A stretch of DNA of 64,000 nucleotides from Clostridium_AT radicumherbarum (GCF_045310525.1 NZ_JBJHZY010000003.1:124001-188000); one strand, 5' to 3'; shown: positions 35,969 through 45,949, numbered from the stretch's first letter. Notes: generated by a model from the letters alone, not told the origin. Numbers and translations are program-made.

Positions 35969-36808
35969 ATGAAATATTTTCAATCAATCTCATTCATATT
36001 TGAGATATTCTTTCTGATTATAATAATTACTTTAGGTATATTATATTCACTAAATATCATAAAAGATGAGAAAAGTTGGTTAAAATCTGGTAAAGTCTAT
36101 AAGATAATCATAGAGATTATAGCACGTGTGGCTATATTTTTGCTGCTCATTTATTGGGGTTATGTCTCCCTACTACCTCGTGTTATTGACATACCTAAAT
36201 TAATAACAGGAAGGCTAACTAATATAACTGGCTATCCTTTTTTTGGTGATAGAGGAAGTAAAGATCTTTTTGAACATATCTATATTAATGGAACTGAACT
36301 TAATTTTTTCATTGATTCAGGTATAAAAAGTAGGGAAATATACAAAGTGTCTTATCTTCCTAAATCCCATAGGGCAATTATGATTGAAAAAGCAGATCCA
36401 AGTGTGACTTATGATAAACAGGTTGGAGTTCCATGGCAGACTATTCTTGGTATTTTATATATGCTGCTTGTAGTATTACTATTTAATAAGTATGCATTTT
36501 GGTTTTTAGGAGTTGGAAGCTTAATATATTATCCTCTTAATATTTATTTTTATTACAGCTATGGGAAATCCAAGGGAGCATGGCTTCCAAATAATAATGA
36601 TGCCTTGGTAAATATAATAGGTGGCTTAGGTTTTTTATTGATGATTTTAGTGCTTTACTTAATTGAAAAACTATTAAAGCATCGATTTCCAGTCTCATAT
36701 GTATCAAAGTTTGGTGATTCAAAAGACTCATACATAACTAAATATATGTCTCATATGACTGTTTTTGTTTATATTCTATTAACCTTAAGCTACTTAAAAT
36801 TAATTTAA
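35969..36808 (+). CDS. Polytopic membrane protein, cassette 20
   Basis: 279 aa. Two membrane segments near the N-terminus, a soluble domain of about 90 residues (80-160), then four more segments. ATG after GAGGGGG. No family recognised; the loop between helices 2 and 3 may face outward. Confidence 0.65.
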   Translation: MKYFQSISFIFEIFFLIIIITLGILYSLNIIKDEKSWLKSGKVYKIIIEIIARVAIFLLLIYWGYVSLLPRVIDIPKLITGRLTNITGYPFFGDRGSKDLFEHIYINGTELNFFIDSGIKSREIYKVSYLPKSHRAIMIEKADPSVTYDKQVGVPWQTILGILYMLLVVLLFNKYAFWFLGVGSLIYYPLNIYFYYSYGKSKGAWLPNNNDALVNIIGGLGFLLMILVLYLIEKLLKHRFPVSYVSKFGDSKDSYITKYMSHMTVFVYILLTLSYLKLI

Positions 36809-36849
36809 TATGATATACGAATAGCATTGGTATGGGTACATATTCCATC

Positions 36850-36911
36850 AGCTAACAAAATACTTCAGTTCGTTCTGGGCTTATCGGCGTTTTGAACAAG
36901 AAACGTTAGGT
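36850..36911 (+). repeat. attC20 (shortest, about 62 bases)
   Basis: TCAGCTAAC fits the start of cassette 20 and the match resumes with GAATATG on both sides. The arms of other sites are absent, leaving core boxes and a short loop, about the minimum size known for attC. Confidence 0.82.
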
Positions 36912-36957
36912 GAAATCTTATGAATACTAAAAAGTATAAATTTTTTTGGAGAAAAAT

Positions 36958-37824
36958 ATGAAAGAGATTTATATAGATAATAAAGGTATCAAAGCAAGAA
37001 TACACGAGTGGGGAAATGAAAAAAATCCAACAATCATATGTCTTCATGGATTAGGAAGTACAAGCCTTAGCTTTATTGAGTTAGCACATCTACTGAAAAA
37101 TAAATATCATATTATTTCAATAGACTTACCAGGACATGGGAAAACGCCTCAATTCTTAAGATCAGAAGATTATGAAATGCCTAGTATGATTAGATGGATT
37201 GATAAAATTATTTCTCACATAACAGAAGGTAGTTTCTATTTATTAGCGCATTCTTGGGGTGCAGACATTGCACTTCATTATCTAGCTGCATATCCTTCAA
37301 AAGTGATGAAGACTATGCTATTAGATGGTGGATACTATTTAAAGAATGAGTGGTATGCTTATCAGACTTCAATATCAGGTAGCACTTATTCAATGCAGAA
37401 CGAAATTGATTATTATATTAAGGATTTTGACCAATATTGTTTTGATACTTTAGAAGAACACATTAATGTTGAAAAGAGTAACTATAATAGATGGTCTTCT
37501 CTATTAGAAGAAGCTGCAAAGGATTTAATTAGAGTAGAGGATGGTAAATATAAGTATCATGCTAATAGCTTTACTTCAACAGGTGCCATAAAATCAATGT
37601 ACCTCTATCCAACTGATTCTATATATGAAAAGCTGCCAAGTTCAATATATTTATTGAGAAGTACGCAGCCAGATACAATGAATGAATATAGAGAGACTCT
37701 AGCCGAAAAATTTAAGAATGGTACTGGTTCAAAGGTAAGATTGATTGATGAAGCAGGTCATTTGATTCACTGGGATAAACCTAAAAATGTAGCTGTAGAG
37801 ATATTAAATTGGTTTAGAGTGTAA
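36958..37824 (+). CDS. Alpha/beta hydrolase, cassette 21
   Basis: 288 aa. Oxyanion region HGLGSTS, nucleophile elbow AHSWGAD (Ser) and catalytic His in AGHLIHW. Cytoplasmic esterase or lactonase of unknown substrate. ATG after GGAGAAA; the longer frame begins on the site. Confidence 0.87.
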   Translation: MKEIYIDNKGIKARIHEWGNEKNPTIICLHGLGSTSLSFIELAHLLKNKYHIISIDLPGHGKTPQFLRSEDYEMPSMIRWIDKIISHITEGSFYLLAHSWGADIALHYLAAYPSKVMKTMLLDGGYYLKNEWYAYQTSISGSTYSMQNEIDYYIKDFDQYCFDTLEEHINVEKSNYNRWSSLLEEAAKDLIRVEDGKYKYHANSFTSTGAIKSMYLYPTDSIYEKLPSSIYLLRSTQPDTMNEYRETLAEKFKNGTGSKVRLIDEAGHLIHWDKPKNVAVEILNWFRV

Positions 37825-37852
37825 CGTGTAAAAGAGCTTACTCTTGGACTTC

Positions 37853-37965
37853 ACCTAACAAAAAATTTCCGTACAGCTTGTCTTGAAAAGACAGCCAAGC
37901 TACACCTGCGACACTAAGCCAGGTCTGGCTAAGTGTTTCGGCGTCGGAAATTCGAGACGTTATCT
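37853..37965 (+). repeat. attC21
   Basis: TTCACCTAAC is the exact complement of start GTTAGGTGAA. Inner stem AATTTCCG/CGGAAATT; second arm ACACTAAGCCAGG with TGGCTAAGTGT. Confidence 0.9.
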
Positions 37966-38083
37966 GAAATTTTGGTCTATGGAAGTTTAGGTTTACGATT
38001 TAGTGATCTTTGTTTTTATTGGTAAAAGAGTAAGTTACAATTGTAATTATAGATATCATAAAGAGAAAAGGAGAATTGGAATT

Positions 38084-39040
38084 ATGAAAAATAAGTCAAA
38101 GAGGTTAATTTATATTGAGGAATATGTATCAATTAATGGTATTGATCAATATCTATTTCATTCTGGTACAAAGTACGATAATCCAGTAATGTTGTTTTTA
38201 CATGGTGGTCCTGGTAGTGTTGAATCATTATTTGCACATGCTTTTCAAGAAAAATGGGAAAATATTTTTACAATAGTTCATTGGGACCAACGTGGCTCTG
38301 GAAAAACTCTTATTAAGAATCTAGATAAATATCCTACAATTGATTTGATGATAAAAGATTTGTTTGAAATTATTCAATATCTTAAGAAAAAATATAATCA
38401 ACAAAAGATTATTATACTTGGACATTCTTGGGGAAGCGTCTTAGGAAGTATGTTTATAAAGAAATATCCTGAAGAAGTAGCTTATTATATAGGAGTTGGG
38501 CAAGTTATTAGTATGCTTGAAAATGAGCGTGTGGGCTATGAAAAAGTTAAGGAATTAATTTTACAGGCAAATGATAAGAAATCTCTTGAAAAGCTAGAAG
38601 CTGTAGGTGATTATCCTGGAGATAAGTTTGATAGTCAATCTTGGAATAATTGTGGAAAAATTCGTAGACTTCAAGGTAAATATAACTTAGCTGTTAAAAT
38701 GGATCTTTCCATAATTATAACTGTACTTAGAAGTCCTATTTTTAAGTTATCAGACATTTCTCCCTTGATAAAAGGTTTTAAAGCAAACAAAAAAATAATA
38801 GATTTTTTAGGAGTGTTTGACTTAAATACAGAATCAGTAGAATATGAAGTGCCAATTTATTATATTTTAGGGGGGAATGACTGGCAAACACCATATGTTA
38901 TTGCTCAAGAATACTTTAGTAAAATCAATGCACCATATAAAAAGTTTTATTTAGTACCTAATGCTGGTCATATGACAATGCTAGATCAACCTCAATTATT
39001 TTTTGAAGCACTATTAGAAATTAATAATAAAGAGATATAA
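38084..39040 (+). CDS. Alpha/beta hydrolase, proline iminopeptidase-like, cassette 22
   Basis: About 318 aa with HGGPGS (oxyanion hole), DQRGSGKT, the nucleophile in GHSWGS and His in NAGHM, the pattern of the prolyl aminopeptidase branch. Peptidase activity is possible but not certain. The ATG after AAAAGGAGA is preferred over a longer frame. Confidence 0.87.
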   Translation: MKNKSKRLIYIEEYVSINGIDQYLFHSGTKYDNPVMLFLHGGPGSVESLFAHAFQEKWENIFTIVHWDQRGSGKTLIKNLDKYPTIDLMIKDLFEIIQYLKKKYNQQKIIILGHSWGSVLGSMFIKKYPEEVAYYIGVGQVISMLENERVGYEKVKELILQANDKKSLEKLEAVGDYPGDKFDSQSWNNCGKIRRLQGKYNLAVKMDLSIIITVLRSPIFKLSDISPLIKGFKANKKIIDFLGVFDLNTESVEYEVPIYYILGGNDWQTPYVIAQEYFSKINAPYKKFYLVPNAGHMTMLDQPQLFFEALLEINNKEI

Positions 39041-39207
39041 GACTATAATAGTAAGTAAATCGCTATAGTAAAAGTTGAAAAATAAATAATTATTAATAAT
39101 GAGGAGAAATTACGGTGGTTTCATCCTAATTTTTCGCATATTGTAAATTTGATGGAAAGAATTACAAGAGAAAACAAACGCATATAGACAGTAAGAGAGC
39201 AAAACAT

Positions 39208-39320
39208 CAGATAACAAAATACTCCAGCTCGCTTTGCATGAAAAGACTGCAAAGCACACCTGCGAGCCTAAGAAAAGAGCTTTCTAAGGCTCTCGCCGTC
39301 TGGAATACGAGACGTTATGC
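39208..39320 (+). repeat. attC22
   Basis: TCAGATAAC fits the start of cassette 22. First arm GCTTTGC/GCAAAGC; second arm GCGAGCCTAAGAAA/TTTCTAAGGCTCTCGC. Confidence 0.88.
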
Positions 39321-39385
39321 GAAAGCTGAGTTTAGAATGAGCAAATATTTTATTTTTTAATGCTACAAGAGGGAGATAATTAGAG

Positions 39386-40003
39386 ATGCAAATAATAAAT
39401 AAGTATATGAGTGATTTTCCGGATTTTAATCTTGAGTGTCAGAGATTAATTGGTAAAGGATATAAAACTTATAACTTTGATATCAATATATCGTTGAATG
39501 AAAACACTTCAAGTACAGTAATCACAGTTCTAATGGAAGATTCTAATGGAAAGCGCATATGCTTAACTCAATGTAAAAAAGAAAATGAGAGTGAAGAATT
39601 TGAACCAATTAAAAAGAAGCTTGTATCAGTGTGTGCAGAAATAAAATTGTCAAGAGAAGAAGTAATAGTTAAAGAGTTTAAGAAAAGTTTTAAAGGGTAT
39701 GATTGTAATGAAGTAGATACATTTTTAGATTTAGTTGCAGAGGATTACAATCAAATTGAGAAATTAGTAAACATATCTCAACTTAATGGTGTAAGTAAAA
39801 TAGAAGAGGTTAAGTTAAGACAAAACGATACTACACATAATTTATATAATTTAAAAGTAAAATTATATAAATTAGAAAATATAAATAAAGAATTTAAGAA
39901 GAATTTTAGGGGTTATGACTGTGATGAAGTAGATAGGTTTTTAAATTTAATTGTAGAGGATTATAGTCAATTTAGGAAAACATTAAGTGAGTTAGAGGAA
40001 TAA
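39386..40003 (+). CDS. Protein with two DivIVA-like motifs, cassette 23
   Basis: 205 aa. The N-terminal 90 residues are unrecognised; then two copies of the DivIVA N-terminal motif, FKGYDCNEVDTFLDLV (about 110) and FRGYDCDEVDRFLNLI (about 175), separated by a helical linker. In DivIVA/GpsB this motif binds curved membrane or partner proteins. A role at division or curvature sites is a guess. ATG after AGAGGGAG. Confidence 0.75.
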   Translation: MQIINKYMSDFPDFNLECQRLIGKGYKTYNFDINISLNENTSSTVITVLMEDSNGKRICLTQCKKENESEEFEPIKKKLVSVCAEIKLSREEVIVKEFKKSFKGYDCNEVDTFLDLVAEDYNQIEKLVNISQLNGVSKIEEVKLRQNDTTHNLYNLKVKLYKLENINKEFKKNFRGYDCDEVDRFLNLIVEDYSQFRKTLSELEE

Positions 40004-40025
40004 ATATTCAAAATCGCAAGCCTTC

Positions 40026-40138
40026 GCATAACAACGCATTGCCATTCGGCTTGGCTTAAAAAAATAGCCAAGCCACACCTGCGACCCTAAGCCAAGTCTG
40101 GCTAAGGGGCTCGGCGTTGGCAATGCAATACGTTAACT
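40026..40138 (+). repeat. attC23
   Basis: TTCGCATAAC is the exact complement of start GTTATGCGAA. Inner stem GCATTGCCA/TGGCAATGC, nine perfect pairs; arm GGCTTGGCT/AGCCAAGCC. Confidence 0.9.
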
Positions 40139-40238
40139 GAAATCCTTCGGAAGAGATTACAAATATTAAGAGAAATTTAAATCGAAAGCAGGCTGTATTG
40201 CATTAGTAATACTATATAAATAAAAAGGTGAGCTAAAA

Positions 40239-40760
40239 ATGTTAAAAAGATGTATTATGATATTTCCTAAATTCAATAATGGACAGATAATTGATAAAAT
40301 TAGAGATCAATGTGACCCTCTTGCTAATCATGTAAGACCGCATATAACTCTTGTATTTCCTTTTGACAGTGATACAAAAACTACTGAACTAAAAGAACAT
40401 ATCTCAACTGTATTATCAAATATAACTCCGTTTGAAATTTTTCTTAATGGAATAACACCAACAAATAATTTCGGAAAATATTTATTTCTTAATATTCAAA
40501 AGGGTAGTGAAGAAATCATTGAAATACATAAAAGATTATATACAGGTATTTTAGAAAACTATTTTCCAGACTGGCTAAAGGGTAAAACGTTTCTACCACA
40601 TATGACTATTGGAAATTTTGATAATGAAGAAAAGTTTCAAATTGCAATTAAAGATACAAGAAATATTACTGATTCTTTTAAAACTATTGTCAATGAAATA
40701 AGTGTAGAAATCATTGATGAAAATGAAGATTCCATTATAGAACTTAATATTCCTTTTTAA
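40239..40760 (+). CDS. 2H phosphoesterase (2'-5' RNA ligase-like), cassette 24 gene 1
   Basis: 173 aa with the two HxTx motifs of the family, HITL (in VRPHITLVFP) and HMTI (in FLPHMTIGNF). The fold acts on 2',3'-cyclic or 2'-5' phosphodiesters. ATG after AAGGTGAG. A close homologue, 90 percent or more identical by eye, lies at 54066, so the gene was duplicated within the array. Confidence 0.88.
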   Translation: MLKRCIMIFPKFNNGQIIDKIRDQCDPLANHVRPHITLVFPFDSDTKTTELKEHISTVLSNITPFEIFLNGITPTNNFGKYLFLNIQKGSEEIIEIHKRLYTGILENYFPDWLKGKTFLPHMTIGNFDNEEKFQIAIKDTRNITDSFKTIVNEISVEIIDENEDSIIELNIPF

Positions 40761-40867
40761 TAAATATTTTTATTTATAATTTATTTTGGAACAGTAATTA
40801 AATGCAACTAATAAATAATCATCAGAGTGTAAAAATCAAAGATAAATTTGTATTGAAAGGTGATAAT

Positions 40868-41164
40868 ATGGATTCCAAAACAATTAATGAATTAGTAAAA
40901 CAATTTAACAATAACAAGAAACACTGGAATGTAATTGTTGAGTCCATGATTAAAGATGGTATTTTGACTGAATCAAAACTGAATACTATTCCTAATGATG
41001 TCTGGTCTTGGGCAAAAAGATGTATTTCAGATTCTGATGAAATTCTAATTAAGTGGTTTAATAGTAATATTCCAGCCTTTTATGGAGACAAGCCTGTTGA
41101 TATTATAAGGCTTGTCAATGGTGAATATGTACTTAAAGAACTGATGTTGAGTTTGCCTAATTAA
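40868..41164 (+). CDS. Small protein with antitoxin-like C-terminus, cassette 24 gene 2
   Basis: 98 aa; ATG six bases after AAAGGTGA. The C-terminal NIPAFYGDKPVDIIRLVNGEY loosely resembles the DUF2384 (MbcA/ParS) domain of antitoxins, in which a hydrophobic P..G..P..L pattern binds the toxin. No toxin gene is adjacent, so I treat this as a weak resemblance. Confidence 0.55.
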   Translation: MDSKTINELVKQFNNNKKHWNVIVESMIKDGILTESKLNTIPNDVWSWAKRCISDSDEILIKWFNSNIPAFYGDKPVDIIRLVNGEYVLKELMLSLPN

Positions 41165-41271
41165 CAATATATAGAAAATTAAATTATAGTTTTTAGGACA
41201 CATTATTCTTTTATTCTTCATAAAGAAGTTTTGGAACTGTGATAATTTCAAGTTTATCAGTGCCAGACTTC

Positions 41272-41413
41272 AGTTAACAATGCATTCCCGTCCGATACGC
41301 ACATCCTCCAGCCTAACCGAGGCCAAGTAGCTCAAATATTAAGTTAAGAGCTATCTAAGAATTTGAGCTACTACTGTAAGGCTGGAGGACGTCGGGAGTA
41401 CGAGACGTTAGGC
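41272..41413 (+). repeat. attC24
   Basis: TTCAGTTAAC is the exact complement of start GTTAACTGAA. One very long arm, ATCCTCCAGCCTAA.. with ..GGCTGGAGGA, containing TAGCTCAAAT/ATTTGAGCTA. Confidence 0.9.
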
Positions 41414-41486
41414 GTAATTTTAGATAACAAGAGCGATGGCTAGAAGTTTTTTGTTTTTTTGAGTAATATATGTGGAGGTTACTTTG

Positions 41487-42065
41487 ATGATTGAAGGAAA
41501 GATCATAGTAATAAGACAATTAGAATTGGGTGATGAAGAATATTTATATAAATGGTGGAATAATAGTGAAATGATGGCGCATGCTGCTCATCCATATGGA
41601 ACTCTTCAAAGTAAAGAAGCAATTTGCATTAGTATTTTGAAAGACATAGAGAATCTCTGTATGTTCCCAGATAGTAAAAGATTTATTATTTGTAGGAAGG
41701 AAGATATGAAACCTATAGGAGAAATAAATTATTCTGATTGGTCTGCAAGAAACCAAAAATGTGAGTTTGGAATAAAGATTTGTGAATTAACTGAACAAGG
41801 AAAAGGTTATGGCAAAGATGCATTATATCATTTTATTGATTATTTGTTTAGGTTTTTAAATTTAAATAAGATTGAATTAACAACTATGATAGATAACAAA
41901 AGAGCACAGAATTTATATAAGAAATGTGGTTTTAAGGAAATAGGTATTATAAGACAAGGATATTTTGATAGTAGAATTGGAGATTTTCAAGATTTAGTAT
42001 ATATGGACTTGTTGAAAACTGATTGGTTTAGAGTAAAAGAAAAGTTTAGGCAGCTGGATAAATAA
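41487..42065 (+). CDS. GNAT acetyltransferase (aminoglycoside 6'-type pattern), cassette 25
   Basis: About 192 aa. Acetyl-CoA loop EQGKGYGKDALYHFIDY, preceded by FGIKI and followed by NKRAQNLYKKCGFKEIG. The N-terminal YLYKWWNNSEMM is seen in RimJ-like and aminoglycoside acetyltransferases, but resistance cannot be claimed. ATG after GGAGGT. Confidence 0.83.
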   Translation: MIEGKIIVIRQLELGDEEYLYKWWNNSEMMAHAAHPYGTLQSKEAICISILKDIENLCMFPDSKRFIICRKEDMKPIGEINYSDWSARNQKCEFGIKICELTEQGKGYGKDALYHFIDYLFRFLNLNKIELTTMIDNKRAQNLYKKCGFKEIGIIRQGYFDSRIGDFQDLVYMDLLKTDWFRVKEKFRQLDK

Positions 42066-42172
42066 TTTATCATACAATATGATATAAAATTGATCTACAT
42101 ACTTGAGTGTTATTAGTACTTAATTTTCAGAGTAATGAAATTGATTTAGCTTAGTGAAAGTGGTAAAACTAC

Positions 42173-42368
42173 GCCTAACAAAATTTTGCCGTCCGCCTTG
42201 GTAGTTGGATTTTTTTATTTAGAACAGTGTAAGAATATGGTTCACAATCTATATATAGGTTAAAAGTAGGTGGCTAGCCAAGGCACATTCCTTCACCGGC
42301 GCAAGCGCAGCCAAGTGGTATTCCTCTGGAGTCCGGTTCAGGAACGTCAGCAACACGAAACGTTATAT
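42173..42368 (+). repeat. attC25 (long class)
   Basis: TACGCCTAAC complements start GTTAGGCGTA and AAAACT extends the pairing. Here the usual TATAAT reads CACAAT. Confidence 0.88.
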
Positions 42369-42474
42369 GTAACTTTGTACATAGAGAGTAGAAGCAGAAG
42401 TGTTTTCTTAAATTATTTTCTTTAGACATGAGAGTAAAATATTAAAATAACAGTGGAAAGCGAGGAGAAAGTCA

Positions 42475-43266
42475 ATGAACATCCAAAGTGATACAAATAA
42501 AAAAGCATGGTCGTACAAAGCTTATGAATTCTGGATAAATAATATTGGCTCACCTTTAGATCTTGCGGTTGATATGAAAAAGCAGCCTGAAAAACATTTA
42601 CGAAGACACCTTGAGTATCTTGGAGATGTGAAAGGAAAGAAAATAGCTAATTTGCTTGGTTCTTGTGGGAAAAAGGCAGTACCATTAGCAATACTTGGTG
42701 CTGATGTAACTGTTATAGATATTTCTGAAGAAAACAAGAATTATGCAATGGAAGTTGCTAAAGAAGCAGGCGTGGATTTAACATATATCGTTTCTGATTT
42801 TTTAGATTTAGATATAACTAAAATGTGTAATAGTTTTGACATAGCTTATTTGGAGGGTGGAATACTACATTACTTTGGGGATTTAAACGATTTATCAAAA
42901 AAGATATATTCTATGATAAAGGTAGGGGGTAAATTAGTTTTAAACGATTTTCATCCTATAAGAAAAATATTCAAAGTACGTGATATTTTTGATCTTAGTG
43001 ATGATGCATTGTGTCTTGAGGGGGACTACTTTGAGGATACATTTCAAATAGGTGAAGTAGCATATGAAAAATTTTTCCCGGAGAATGAACAGGACAAGTT
43101 TCCAAAGTGCCTTTTAAGGTATTGGACAATGGGGGAAATTATTAGTTCTTTTGCTGCTTCAGGCTTTATTATTGATAAACTCATTGAAGGACCAAGGTAT
43201 GATTCTCACAAGAATATTCCAGGTGAATTTACATTGATTGCTTATAAATATAAAGTTGAAAAATAA
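42475..43266 (+). CDS. SAM-dependent methyltransferase, cassette 26
   Basis: 263 aa, class I fold. Motif I is ANLLGSCGKKAVPLAILGAD with strand-2 acid in VTVIDIS; motif IV-like AYLEGGILHYFGD. Methyl acceptor unknown. ATG after CGAGGAGA. Single-gene cassette. Confidence 0.85.
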   Translation: MNIQSDTNKKAWSYKAYEFWINNIGSPLDLAVDMKKQPEKHLRRHLEYLGDVKGKKIANLLGSCGKKAVPLAILGADVTVIDISEENKNYAMEVAKEAGVDLTYIVSDFLDLDITKMCNSFDIAYLEGGILHYFGDLNDLSKKIYSMIKVGGKLVLNDFHPIRKIFKVRDIFDLSDDALCLEGDYFEDTFQIGEVAYEKFFPENEQDKFPKCLLRYWTMGEIISSFAASGFIIDKLIEGPRYDSHKNIPGEFTLIAYKYKVEK

Positions 43267-43322
43267 AAGCCATTTATAGTTGTTTGAAATAGACTTTAAT
43301 TAAAGTGCAGTGGCAAAGCTAC

Positions 43323-43431
43323 ATATAACAAAATGTTCAAGTTCTTTGCATGGGAAGACTGCAAAGCACATCTGCGAAGCCAAGTGCAGTCGCTCTAGGC
43401 TTCTCGACGTCTTGAATATGAAACGTTATCG
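43323..43431 (+). repeat. attC26
   Basis: The tail CAAAGCTACATATAAC pairs with the cassette start GTTATATGTAACTTTG at all but one position, including a compensatory C/G change relative to other cassettes. Confidence 0.9.
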
Positions 43432-43543
43432 GAAAGATGTTATACTTTGTGATCAAATTGAAGGATTAGAGAGAGATAGTGGAAATCAATATAAAAATGA
43501 AAGATTTTTTAGATTTTAATATCAATTGAATTGAGGTTGTTTT

Positions 43544-44344
43544 ATGAGAGTAAGAGTATATGATAAACAAGGTAGCAATTATTTTGTTTCTGAAGTATAT
43601 GCAATAGTAAATACTGGATACTATGAAAAATATCTAGTACTTGAAGAAACAGATAACAAGAGATATTTTAGAATGTTTGATTATCTGGATAAATCAAATA
43701 ATGGACCAATTTATCCTGTAAATATAAATGTTATAAGTTCTAATGAATTACCTGAACCATGGGTGTATAAGACAGAACCTGACTTAAAGTATTTTATGGA
43801 TAAACTTAATACTAAAGATAAATACAGTAGTCTTTATAGCTTTAGAGGGTATTCTTTCATTTTTCAACAAAAAGACTTATTAATCACGTTGTTTAAGGGC
43901 AATATAGTAACTTATGATGAAATGATGGGAAACAAGAAACAGATTTGCACAAAGTTAGATGGTTGGAATTACGTAGAATCTGAAAAAGATATAGAGAACT
44001 TGATGGAAATATTCTCAGGATTTCATGATTCTGTGTTGAGAAGTTTAAATTATATAAGTGGTTCTAGAAAAGTTGAAGAAGGAATGATTGTTACAGATGA
44101 TATTAGACAAGCTTCAACAATATTTGATAGTGATTGGTCTGATAGTATAGAAATTGTTTTTGAAGGTGTCTTGTCACTGAACTTGCGGCCGGCAAAGGAT
44201 AATTATACTTCTGATTTATTTTCAGCAACTATTATGATAAAGGATGAAACGCTCCTGTTTTATGATGATGAAGTAAGCAGCGAACAGGAAAATTATGAAG
44301 GAACCTGGATAAATGCCTTGGGAATGAGATGGAGACTATTTTAA
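43544..44344 (+). CDS. Hypothetical protein, cassette 27
   Basis: 266 aa, soluble, acidic. The C-terminal half has a conserved-looking FSGFHDSVLRSLNY followed by strands and VSSEQENYEGTWINALGMRW, a pattern I associate with small immunity-type proteins, but I cannot name the family. ATG after GAGGTTG. Confidence 0.6.
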   Translation: MRVRVYDKQGSNYFVSEVYAIVNTGYYEKYLVLEETDNKRYFRMFDYLDKSNNGPIYPVNINVISSNELPEPWVYKTEPDLKYFMDKLNTKDKYSSLYSFRGYSFIFQQKDLLITLFKGNIVTYDEMMGNKKQICTKLDGWNYVESEKDIENLMEIFSGFHDSVLRSLNYISGSRKVEEGMIVTDDIRQASTIFDSDWSDSIEIVFEGVLSLNLRPAKDNYTSDLFSATIMIKDETLLFYDDEVSSEQENYEGTWINALGMRWRLF

Positions 44345-44400
44345 AGGTAATATTGTCTAATAGAACAAAATAAATAAAACTTAAAATAGCCGCATCCATC

Positions 44401-44511
44401 CGATAACAAAATGTTAAAGTCCGCTTTGCATGAGAAAACTGCAAAGCGCACCTGAGAAGCCAAGTGCAGTCGCTCTAGGCTTCTCGGCGTCTTGAACACG
44501 AAACGTTATAC
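44401..44511 (+). repeat. attC27
   Basis: TCCGATAAC fits start GTTATCGGA. First arm GCTTTGC/GCAAAGC; second arm GAGAAGCC/GGCTTCTC. Confidence 0.88.
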
Positions 44512-44578
44512 GTAATTTTTGTAACAAAGTGATATAAAAAAAGTTGTAGAAATCTTTTTAATATTAACAGGAGAGTAA

Positions 44579-45130
44579 ATGATGAGAGAGTTTTTTCTAA
44601 AAACAAAGAGATTAGGATTTTCAGTATGGAGTGAAAAGGATATTCTTGATGCTTTAGAACTTTGGGGTAACTCAGAAGTAACAAAGTATATTTCTTCTGA
44701 AGGTAGAATGTCAAAAGAACAAATACAGCAAAGACTTAAAAAGGAAATAGAAACATTTAATAATCACAATATTCAATATTGGCCTATTTATTGCATAGAT
44801 ATCAATAAGAATATAGGGTGCTGTGGTTTACGACCATATGATTCTGAAAACAATATTCTTGAATTAGGAATACATTTGAAAGATAAGTATTGGGGAAAAG
44901 GATTTGCTAAGGAAGCATGTTTGGCGGTTATTGAATATGCATTTGTAACTCTTAAAGTAAATGCGATTTTTGCAGGACACAATCCTAAAAATTTAGCATC
45001 TGCGAATTTGCTTAAGAAACTTGGATTTATTTATACACATGATGAATATTATGAACCTACAGGACTATATCACCCTTCATATTTGATGAAAAAGGAAGAC
45101 TATAAGTCTAAACATGAAAAATTAGTATAA
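44579..45130 (+). CDS. GNAT acetyltransferase (RimJ-like), cassette 28
   Basis: 183 aa with TKRLGFSVW at the N-terminus, GCCGLRPY, the acetyl-CoA loop DKYWGKGFAKEACLAVIEYA and SANLLKKLGFIY. ATG after AGGAGAG; a second ATG follows directly. Confidence 0.85.
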   Translation: MMREFFLKTKRLGFSVWSEKDILDALELWGNSEVTKYISSEGRMSKEQIQQRLKKEIETFNNHNIQYWPIYCIDINKNIGCCGLRPYDSENNILELGIHLKDKYWGKGFAKEACLAVIEYAFVTLKVNAIFAGHNPKNLASANLLKKLGFIYTHDEYYEPTGLYHPSYLMKKEDYKSKHEKLV

Positions 45131-45207
45131 TATTAGTATCCTGTAATATTTAAGTAAGTGTAGATGGAAATAGAAGACATAGGCCAAAGTTTAGAGGTGA
45201 AAACTAC

Positions 45208-45319
45208 GTATAACAATATATTCAAGTACGCTTTGCATGAGAAGACTGCAAAGAACACCTTCGAGCCTAAGATAAGAGCTATCTAAGGCTATCGGCGTTT
45301 TGAATACGAAACGTTATAC
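45208..45319 (+). repeat. attC28
   Basis: TACGTATAAC complements start GTTATACGTA; inner stem TATTCAA/TTGAATA; second arm CGAGCCTAAGATA/TATCTAAGGCTATCGG. Confidence 0.9.
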
Positions 45320-45418
45320 GTAATTTTTATTAAAAAAGTGAAACTTACAAGTTTTATATAATAATTTTTTAAGTCTAAACAGTAAACTTCACTTAAGTTA
45401 TAGTTGGAGGAAAATACA

Positions 45419-45733
45419 ATGAAAAAAATTAAGACTTTAAACATTCCTTTAATAATAGGATATATTAACTGGTCAGTTTTAATAGCATTAATTGCAGTAT
45501 TTATTATTTGTGAAATTATTAATCCTAATGTTACTCCAGTTGGATTAAGTATAATTTTAGATATTTTAGGAATATATTTAACAATTTCTTGGATACCTTC
45601 AATAATTAGTATTTATTTAATACTAAAAAATTGTGAGAATAATAAACAGCCAGCTCTTACTATTAATAGTATATTTTTAGGGGGTTGCATTTTGTTTTTT
45701 CTATTTTTCTTCAATATTATGAGATGGAGTTAA
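45419..45733 (+). CDS. Small membrane protein, cassette 29
   Basis: About 104 aa with three membrane segments, the first with a short Lys-rich leader. ATG is eight bases after GGAGG; the longer frame starts in the site. Function unknown. Confidence 0.65.
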   Translation: MKKIKTLNIPLIIGYINWSVLIALIAVFIICEIINPNVTPVGLSIILDILGIYLTISWIPSIISIYLILKNCENNKQPALTINSIFLGGCILFFLFFFNIMRWS

Positions 45734-45775
45734 TGAACAATAACTTTGTAGCTTTACTAAAAATATATATACAGT

Positions 45776-45949
45776 TTGGAGGAATTACCCGAAATCGATA
45801 ATGATAAACATCTGGTTTGCTTCAATATTGATAGCGGTACTGGTGATTATTATATTACGCTATCATTTTCTAAGTTAATTGTTCAATGGAATAAATATAA
45901 TGGAAAAGTTTGGTTTGAACATAAAAGTTGGAAGAAAAATAACAACTGA
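45776..45949 (+). pseudogene. Gene remnant in cassette 29
   Basis: A 57-codon frame ending with a stop before the attC has protein-like composition (HLVCFNIDSGTGDYYITLSF) but its only start, a TTG, overlaps GGAGG and has no upstream site. Probably the 3' end of a decayed gene; family not recognised. Confidence 0.4.

Noticed and set aside
40868..41164. Toxin-antitoxin module
   Set aside because: The C-terminus only loosely resembles DUF2384 and no RES-type or other toxin gene is adjacent.
41487..42065. Aminoglycoside resistance gene
   Set aside because: Only general GNAT and RimJ/AAC-like features are visible; no basis to claim a resistance substrate.
43310..43519. Plus-strand 69-codon frame across attC26
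   Set aside because: It consists mostly of attC sequence and cassette leader and has no ribosome binding site.
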